Origin: Closterium sp. Naga37s-1
Taxonomy: Eukaryota; Streptophyta; Zygnematophyceae; Desmidiales; Closteriaceae
DNA: 64,000 nt
Assembly: GCA_947471745.1 (NCBI GenBank)
Contig: CANJKZ010000959.1
Span: 1-64,000, forward strand
Direction: 5' to 3'
The notes below the pieces were generated by a model that searched no databases, was not told the DNA's origin, and saw nothing but the letters and a program-made list of their open reading frames with translations. The translations under genes and the position numbers were made by a program. Position 1 is the stretch's first letter, and each line of letters begins with the position of its first letter. Below, one piece after another: positions 55,201 through 64,000 of this stretch.

Positions 55201-58200
55201 AGCAATGTGTTTCAGCTCCCGAAAAATCTCATGTACCAGCAATGTGTTTCAGCTCCCGAAAAATCTCATGTACCAGCAATGTGTTTCAGCTCCCGAAAAA
55301 TCTCATGTACCAGCAATGTGTTTCAGCTCCCGAAAAATCTCATGTACCAGCAATGTGTTTCAGCTCCCGAAAAATCTCATGTACCAGCAATGTGTTTCAG
55401 CTCCCGAAAAATCTCATGTACCAGCAATGTGTTTCAGCTCCCGAAAAATCTCATGTACCAGCAATGCGTTTCAGCTCCCGAAAAATCTCATGTACCAGCA
55501 ATGTGTTTCAGCTCCCGAAAAATCTCATGTACCAGCAATGTGTTTCAGCTCCCGAAAAATCTCATGTACCAGCAATGTGTTTCAGCTCCCGAAAAATCTC
55601 ATGTACCAGCAATGTGTTTCAGCTCCCGAAAAATCTCATGTACCAGCAATGCGTTTCAGCTCCCGAAAAATCTCATGTACCAGCAATGCTGTTTCAGCTC
55701 CCGAAAAATCTCATGTACCAGCAATGTGTTTCAGCTCCCGAAAAATCTCATGTACCAGCAATGTGTTTCAGCTCCCGAAAAATCTCATGTACCAGCAATG
55801 TGTTTCAGCTCCCGAAAAATCTCATGTACCAGCAATGTGTTTCAGCTCCCGAAAAATCTCATGTACCAGCAATGTGTTTCAGCTCCCGAAAAATCTCATG
55901 TACCAGCAATGTGTTTCAGCTCCCGAAAAATCTCATGTACCAGCAATGTGTTTCAGCTCCCGAAAAATCTCATGTACCAGCAATGTGTTTCAGCTCCCGA
56001 AAAATCTCATGTACCAGCAATGTGTTTCAGCTCCCGAAAAATCTCATGTACCAGCAATGTGTTTCAGCTCCCGAAAAATCTCATGTACCAGCAATGTGTT
56101 TCAGCTCCCGAAAAATCTCATGTACCAGCAATGTGTTTCAGCTCCCGAAAAATCTCATGTACCAGCAATGTGTTTCAGCTCCCGAAAAATCTCATGTACC
56201 AGCAATGTGTTTCAGCTCCCGAAAAATCTCATGTACCAGCAATGTGTTTCAGCTCCCGAAAAATCTCATGTACCAGCAATGTGTTTCAGCTCCCGAAAAA
56301 TCTCATGTACCAGCAATGTGTTTCAGCTCCCGAAAAATCTCATGTACCAGCAATGTGTTTCAGCTCCCGAAAAATCTCATGTACCAGCAATGTGTTTCAG
56401 CTCCCGAAAAATCTCATGTACCAGCAATGTGTTTCAGCTCCCGAAAAATCTCATGTACCAGCAATGTGTTTCAGCTCCCGAAAAATCTCATGTACCAGCA
56501 ATGTGTTTCAGCTCCCGAAAAATCTCATGTACCAGCAATGTGTTTCAGCTCCCGAAAAATCTCATGTACCAGCAATGTGTTTCAGCTCCCGAAAAATCTC
56601 ATGTACCAGCAATGTGTTTCAGCTCCCGAAAAATCTCATGTACCAGCAATGTGTTTCAGCTCCCGAAAAATCTCATGTACCAGCAATGTGTTTCAGCTCC
56701 CGAAAAATCTCATGTACCAGCAATGTGTTTCAGCTCCCGAAAAATCTCATGTACCAGCAATGCGTTTCAGCTCCCGAAAAATCTCATGTACCAGCAATGT
56801 GTTTCAGCTCCCGAAAAATCTCATGTACCAGCAATGTGTTTCAGCTCCCGAAAAATCTCATGTACCAGCAATGTGTTTCAGCTCCCGAAAAATCTCATGT
56901 ACCAGCAATGTGTTTCAGCTCCCGAAAAATCTCATGTACCAGCAATGTGTTTCAGCTCCCGAAAAATCTCATGTACCAGCAATGTGTTTCAGCTCCCGAA
57001 AAATCTCATGTACCAGCAATGTGTTTCAGCTCCCGAAAAATCTCATGTACCAGCAATGTGTTTCAGCTCCCGAAAAATCTCATGTACCAGCAATGTGTTT
57101 CAGCTCCCGAAAAATCTCATGTACCAGCAATGTGTTTCAGCTCCCGAAAAATCTCATGTACCAGCAATGTGTTTCAGCTCCCGAAAAATCTCATGTACCA
57201 GCAATGTGTTTCAGCTCCCGAAAAATCTCATGTACCAGCAATGTGTTTCAGCTCCCGAAAAATCTCATGTACCAGCAATGTGTTTCAGCTCCCGAAAAAT
57301 CTCATGTACCAGCAATGTGTTTCAGCTCCCGAAAAATCTCATGTACCAGCAATGTGTTTCAGCTCCCGAAAAATCTCATGTACCAGCAATGTGTTTCAGC
57401 TCCCGAAAAATCTCATGTACCAGCAATGTGTTTCAGCTCCCGAAAAATCTCATGTACCAGCAATGTGTTTCAGCTCCCGAAAAATCTCATGTACCAGCAA
57501 TGTGTTTCAGCTCCCGAAAAATCTCATGTACCAGCAATGTGTTTCAGCTCCCGAAAAATCTCATGTACCAGCAATGTGTTTCAGCTCCCGAAAAATCTCA
57601 TGTACCAGCAATGTGTTTCAGCTCCCGAAAAATCTCATGTACCAGCAATGTGTTTCAGCTCCCGAAAAATCTCATGTACCAGCAATGTGTTTCAGCTCCC
57701 GAAAAATCTCATGTACCAGCAATGTGTTTCAGCTCCCGAAAAATCTCATGTACCAGCAATGTGTTTCAGCTCCCGAAAAATCTCATGTACCAGCAATGTG
57801 TTTCAGCTCCCGAAAAATCTCATGTACCAGCAATGTGTTTCAGCTCCCGAAAAATCTCATGTACCAGCAATGTGTTTCAGCTCCCGAAAAATCTCATGTA
57901 CCAGCAATGTGTTTCAGCTCCCGAAAAATCTCATGTACCAGCAATGTGTTTCAGCTCCCGAAAAATCTCATGTACCAGCAATGTGTTTCAGCTCCCGAAA
58001 AATCTCATGTACCAGCAATGTGTTTCAGCTCCCGAAAAATCTCATGTACCAGCAATGTGTTTCAGCTCCCGAAAAATCTCATGTACCAGCAATGCTGTTT
58101 CAGCTCCCGAAAAATCTCATGTACCAGCAATGTGTTTCAGCTCCCGAAAAATCTCATGTACCAGCAATGTGTTTCAGCTCCCGAAAAATCTCATGTACCA

Positions 58201-61200
58201 GCAATGTGTTTCAGCTCCCGAAAAATCTCATGTACCAGCAATGTGTTTCAGCTCCCGAAAAATCTCATGTACCAGCAATGTGTTTCAGCTCCCGAAAAAT
58301 CTCATGTACCAGCAATGTGTTTCAGCTCCCGAAAAATCTCATGTACCAGCAATGTGTTTCAGCTCCCGAAAAATCTCATGTACCAGCAATGTGTTTCAGC
58401 TCCCGAAAAATCTCATGTACCAGCAATGTGTTTCAGCTCCCGAAAAATCTCATGTACCAGCAATGTGTTTCAGCTCCCGAAAAATCTCATGTACCAGCAA
58501 TGTGTTTCAGCTCCCGAAAAATCTCATGTACCAGCAATGTGTTTCAGCTCCCGAAAAATCTCATGTACCAGCAATGTGTTTCAGCTCCCGAAAAATCTCA
58601 TGTACCAGCAATGTGTTTCAGCTCCCGAAAAATCTCATGTACCAGCAATGTGTTTTCAGCTCCCGAAAAATCTCATGTACCAGCAATGTGTTTCAGCTCC
58701 CGAAAAATCTCATGTACCAGCAATGTGTTTCAGCTCCCGAAAAATCTCATGTACCAGCAATGTGTTTCAGCTCCCGAAAAATCTCATGTACCAGCAATGT
58801 GTTTCAGCTCCCGAAAATCTCATGTACCAGCAATGTGTTTCAGCTCCCGAAAAATCTCATGTACCAGCAATGTGTTTCAGCTCCCGAAAAATCTCATGTA
58901 CCAGCAATGTGTTTCAGCTCCCGAAAAATCTCATGTACCAGCAATGTGTTTCAGCTCCCGAAAAATCTCATGTACCAGCAATGTGTTTCAGCTCCCGAAA
59001 AATCTCATGTACCAGCAATGTGTTTCAGCTCCCGAAAAATCTCATGTACCAGCAATGTGTTTCAGCTCCCGAAAAATCTCATGTACCAGCAATGTGTTTC
59101 AGCTCCCGAAAAATCTCATGTACCAGCAATGTGTTTCAGCTCCCGAAAAATCTCATGTACCAGCAATGTGTTTCAGCTCCCGAAAAATCTCATGTACCAG
59201 CAATGTGTTTCAGCTCCCGAAAAATCTCATGTACCAGCAATGTGTTTCAGCTCCCGAAAAATCTCATGTACCAGCAATGTGTTTCAGCTCCCGAAAAATC
59301 TCATGTACCAGCAATGTGTTTCAGCTCCCGAAAAATCTCATGTACCAGCAATGTGTTTCAGCTCCCGAAAAATCTCATGTACCAGCAATGTGTTTCAGCT
59401 CCCGAAAAATCTCATGTACCAGCAATGCGTTTCAGCTCCCGAAAAATCTCATGTACCAGCAATGTGTTTCAGCTCCCGAAAAATCTCATGTACCAGCAAT
59501 GTGTTTCAGCTCCCGAAAAATCTCATGTACCAGCAATGTGTTTCAGCTCCCGAAAAATCTCATGTACCAGCAATGTGTTTCAGCTCCCGAAAAATCTCAT
59601 GTACCAGCAATGTGTTTCAGCTCCCGAAAAATCTCATGTACCAGCAATGTGTTTCAGCTCCCGAAAAATCTCATGTACCAGCAATGCGTTTCAGCTCCCG
59701 AAAAATCTCATGTACCAGCAATGCTGTTTCAGCTCCCGAAAAATCTCATGTACCAGCAATGTGTTTCAGCTCCCGAAAAATCTCATGTACCAGCAATGTG
59801 TTTCAGCTCCCGAAAAATCTCATGTACCAGCAATGTGTTTCAGCTCCCGAAAAATCTCATGTACCAGCAATGTGTTTCAGCTCCCGAAAAATCTCATGTA
59901 CCAGCAATGTGTTTCAGCTCCCGAAAAATCTCATGTACCAGCAATGTGTTTCAGCTCCCGAAAAATCTCATGTACCAGCAATGTGTTTCAGCTCCCGAAA
60001 AATCTCATGTACCAGCAATGTGTTTCAGCTCCCGAAAAATCTCATGTACCAGCAATGTGTTTCAGCTCCCGAAAAATCTCATGTACCAGCAATGCGTTTC
60101 AGCTCCCGAAAAATCTCATGTACCAGCAATGTGTTTCAGCTCCCGAAAAATCTCATGTACCAGCAATGTGTTTCAGCTCCCGAAAAATCTCATGTACCAG
60201 CAATGTGTTTCAGCTCCCGAAAAATCTCATGTACCAGCAATGTGTTTCAGCTCCCGAAAAATCTCATGTACCAGCAATGTGTTTCAGCTCCCGAAAAATC
60301 TCATGTACCAGCAATGTGTTTCAGCTCCCGAAAAATCTCATGTACCAGCAATGTGTTTCAGCTCCCGAAAAATCTCATGTACCAGCAATGTGTTTCAGCT
60401 CCCGAAAAATCTCATGTACCAGCAATGTGTTTCAGCTCCCGAAAAATCTCATGTACCAGCAATGTGTTTCAGCTCCCGAAAAATCTCATGTACCAGCAAT
60501 GTGTTTCAGCTCCCGAAAAATCTCATGTACCAGCAATGTGTTTCAGCTCCCGAAAAATCTCATGTACCAGCAATGTGTTTCAGCTCCCGAAAAATCTCAT
60601 GTACCAGCAATGTGTTTCAGCTCCCGAAAAATCTCATGTACCAGCAATGTGTTTCAGCTCCCGAAAAATCTCATGTACCAGCAATGTGTTTCAGCTCCCG
60701 AAAAATCTCATGTACCAGCAATGTGTTTCAGCTCCCGAAAAATCTCATGTACCAGCAATGTGTTTCAGCTCCCGAAAAATCTCATGTACCAGCAATGTGT
60801 TTCAGCTCCCGAAAAATCTCATGTACCAGCAATGTGTTTCAGCTCCCGAAAAATCTCATGTACCAGCAATGTGTTTCAGCTCCCGAAAAATCTCATGTAC
60901 CAGCAATGTGTTTCAGCTCCCGAAAAATCTCATGTACCAGCAATGTGTTTCAGCTCCCGAAAAATCTCATGTACCAGCAATGTGTTTCAGCTCCCGAAAA
61001 ATCTCATGTACCAGCAATGTGTTTCAGCTCCCGAAAAATCTCATGTACCAGCAATGTGTTTCAGCTCCCGAAAAATCTCATGTACCAGCAATGTGTTTCA
61101 GCTCCCGAAAAATCTCATGTACCAGCAATGTGTTTCAGCTCCCGAAAAATCTCATGTACCAGCAATGTGTTTCAGCTCCCGAAAAATCTCATGTACCAGC

Positions 61201-64000
61201 AATGTGTTTCAGCTCCCGAAAAATCTCATGTACCAGCAATGTGTTTCAGCTCCCGAAAAATCTCATGTACCAGCAATGTGTTTCAGCTCCCGAAAAATCT
61301 CATGTACCAGCAATGTGTTTCAGCTCCCGAAAAATCTCATGTACCAGCAATGTGTTTCAGCTCCCGAAAAATCTCATGTACCAGCAATGTGTTTCAGCTC
61401 CCGAAAAATCTCATGTACCAGCAATGTGTTTCAGCTCCCGAAAAATCTCATGTACCAGCAATGTGTTTCAGCTCCCGAAAAATCTCATGTACCAGCAATG
61501 TGTTTCAGCTCCCGAAAAATCTCATGTACCAGCAATGTGTTTCAGCTCCCGAAAAATCTCATGTACCAGCAATGTGTTTCAGCTCCCGAAAAATCTCATG
61601 TACCAGCAATGTGTTTCAGCTCCCGAAAAATCTCATGTACCAGCAATGTGTTTCAGCTCCCGAAAAATCTCATGTACCAGCAATGTGTTTCAGCTCCCGA
61701 AAAATCTCATGTACCAGCAATGTGTTTCAGCTCCCGAAAAATCTCATGTACCAGCAATGTGTTTCAGCTCCCGAAAAATCTCATGTACCAGCAATGTGTT
61801 TCAGCTCCCGAAAAATCTCATGTACCAGCAATGTGTTTCAGCTCCCGAAAAATCTCATGTACCAGCAATGTGTTTCAGCTCCCGAAAAATCTCATGTACC
61901 AGCAATGTGTTTCAGCTCCCGAAAAATCTCATGTACCAGCAATGTGTTTCAGCTCCCGAAAAATCTCATGTACCAGCAATGTGTTTCAGCTCCCGAAAAA
62001 TCTCATGTACCAGCAATGTGTTTCAGCTCCCGAAAAATCTCATGTACCAGCAATGTGTTTCAGCTCCCGAAAAATCTCATGTACCAGCAATGTGTTTCAG
62101 CTCCCGAAAAATCTCATGTACCAGCAATGTGTTTCAGCTCCCGAAAAATCTCATGTACCAGCAATGTGTTTCAGCTCCCGAAAAATCTCATGTACCAGCA
62201 ATGTGTTTCAGCTCCCGAAAAATCTCATGTACCAGCAATGTGTTTCAGCTCCCGAAAAATCTCATGTACCAGCAATGTGTTTCAGCTCCCGAAAAATCTC
62301 ATGTACCAGCAATGTGTTTCAGCTCCCGAAAAATCTCATGTACCAGCAATGTGTTTCAGCTCCCGAAAAATCTCATGTACCAGCAATGTGTTTCAGCTCC
62401 CGAAAAATCTCATGTACCAGCAATGTGTTTCAGCTCCCGAAAAATCTCATGTACCAGCAATGTGTTTCAGCTCCCGAAAAATCTCATGTACCAGCAATGT
62501 GTTTCAGCTCCCGAAAAATCTCATGTACCAGCAATGTGTTTCAGCTCCCGAAAAATCTCATGTACCAGCAATGTGTTTCAGCTCCCGAAAAATCTCATGT
62601 ACCAGCAATGTGTTTCAGCTCCCGAAAAATCTCATGTACCAGCAATGTGTTTCAGCTCCCGAAAAATCTCATGTACCAGCAATGTGTTTCAGCTCCCGAA
62701 AAATCTCATGTACCAGCAATGTGTTTCAGCTCCCGAAAAATCTCATGTACCAGCAATGTGTTTCAGCTCCCGAAAAATCTCATGTACCAGCAATGTGTTT
62801 CAGCTCCCGAAAAATCTCATGTACCAGCAATGTGTTTCAGCTCCCGAAAAATCTCATGTACCAGCAATGTGTTTCAGCTCCCGAAAAATCTCATGTACCA
62901 GCAATGGTTTCAGCTCCCGAAAATCTCATGTACCAGCAATGTGTTTCAGCTCCCGAAAAATCTCATGTACCAGCAATGTGTTTCAGCTCCCGAAAAATCT
63001 CATGTACCAGCAATGTGTTTCAGCTCCCGAAAAATCTCATGTACCAGCAATGTGTTTCAGCTCCCGAAAAATCTCATGTACCAGCAATGTGTTTCAGCTC
63101 CCGAAAAATCTCATGTACCAGCAATGTGTTTCAGCTCCCGAAAAATCTCATGTACCAGCAATGTGTTTCAGCTCCCGAAAAATCTCATGTACCAGCAATG
63201 TGTTTCAGCTCCCGAAAAATCTCATGTACCAGCAATGTGTTTCAGCTCCCGAAAAATCTCATGTACCAGCAATGTGTTTCAGCTCCCGAAAAATCTCATG
63301 TACCAGCAATGTGTTTCAGCTCCCGAAAAATCTCATGTACCAGCAATGTGTTTCAGCTCCCGAAAAATCTCATGTACCAGCAATGTGTTTCAGCTCCCGA
63401 AAAATCTCATGTACCAGCAATGTGTTTCAGCTCCCGAAAAATCTCATGTACCAGCAATGTGTTTCAGCTCCCGAAAAATCTCATGTACCAGCAATGTGTT
63501 TCAGCTCCCGAAAAATCTCATGTACCAGCAATGTGTTTCAGCTCCCGAAAAATCTCATGTACCAGCAATGTGTTTCAGCTCCCGAAAAATCTCATGTACC
63601 AGCAATGTGTTTCAGCTCCCGAAAAATCTCATGTACCAGCAATGTGTTTCAGCTCCCGAAAAATCTCATGTACCAGCAATGTGTTTCAGCTCCCGAAAAA
63701 TCTCATGTACCAGCAATGTGTTTCAGCTCCCGAAAAATCTCATGTACCAGCAATGTGTTTCAGCTCCCGAAAAATCTCATGTACCAGCAATGTGTTTCAG
63801 CTCCCGAAAAATCTCATGTACCAGCAATGTGTTTCAGCTCCCGAAAAATCTCATGTACCAGCAATGTGTTTCAGCTCCCGAAAAATCTCATGTACCAGCA
63901 ATGTGTTTCAGCTCCCGAAAAATCTCATGTACCAGCAATGTGTTTCAGCTCCCGAAAAATCTCATGTACCAGCAATGTGTTTCAGCTCCCGAAAAATCTC
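41328..64000 (+). repeat. 37-bp satellite array, about 610 copies, runs off the window
   Basis: One unit is 41341-41377; its core reads CAGCTCCCGAAAAATCTC and its junction CATGTACCAGCAATGTG. GC content of the consensus unit is 16 of 37. The array starts abruptly after unique sequence and has no interruption by other DNA in 22.67 kb. Variants include GCG for GTG, ACAATCT for AAAATCT, TATCAG for TACCAG and single-base gaps. There are no spacers between units, so this is a satellite and not a CRISPR array. The consensus has no stop triplet on this strand in any register. Confidence 0.98.

Noticed and set aside
41328..64000. CRISPR-like array of direct repeats
   Set aside because: Units abut with no unique spacers, there are no cas genes, and the setting is eukaryotic.

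Overview
The window reads as nuclear DNA of a green-lineage eukaryote. The support is: plant-type Copia elements primed by an initiator-Met tRNA (primer sites resembling TGGTATCAGAGC), a chromodomain-bearing Gypsy element, and a multi-exon pentatricopeptide-repeat (PPR) gene with GT..AG introns. GC-rich low-complexity coding sequence and the Gly-rich Copia family suggest a streptophyte alga (I would guess a desmid such as Closterium), but that is inference and could not be checked here.

Layout. (1) 1-30.7 kb is a nest of six LTR retrotransposons. An old, frameshifted Gypsy/chromovirus (+ strand, segments 5269-8141, 14627-15320 and 30179-about 30700) has been interrupted three times: by Copia-A1 (- strand, 1-5268, runs off the left edge), by Copia-C1 (+, 8142-14626) and by Copia-A2 (-, 15321-30178). 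Copia-A1 carries in its 5' LTR a small LTR element without coding capacity (E4, +, 2879-5187). Copia-A2 carries in its leader a nearly intact Copia-A3 (+, 21672-29148). Four of the insertions have perfect 5-bp target duplications visible: GTACT (E4), GTGGG (C1), GTCGC (A2) and ATCGG (A3). LTR divergence agrees with the order of nesting: C1 and A3 are young (2 and 1 differences between LTRs) and A2 is older (about 9 percent).

(2) 30.7-31.17 kb is a short spacer with a TG microsatellite. (3) 31173-40429 is a PPR gene of four exons (31173-32908, 34204-34437, 35555-36035, 37067-40429) that joins in frame to 1937 codons plus a stop. Most of its exon edges are repeated in tandem on the intron side, most strikingly the acceptor of exon 4, present seven times at exactly 139-bp spacing. 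(4) 40.43-41.33 kb is a spacer with degenerate GGATGGG/GCATGGG repeats. (5) 41328-64000, to the window end, is one uninterrupted satellite of a 37-bp unit (about 610 copies). It has a higher-order pattern of about 1.4-1.48 kb in its first 5 kb and is almost homogeneous afterwards.

How parts fit. The transposons are mutually nested rather than cooperating. Copia-A1, A2 and A3 form one family (about 130-bp LTRs, long GC-rich repeat leader, Gly-rich gag, unusual Cys/His motif), and E4 shares the TGTCAG terminus and primer-site type and may be a non-autonomous relative. The only apparent host gene is the PPR gene. The most unusual signals are its duplicated splice-site edges, the stop-free 37-bp satellite, and features of the Copia-A family.
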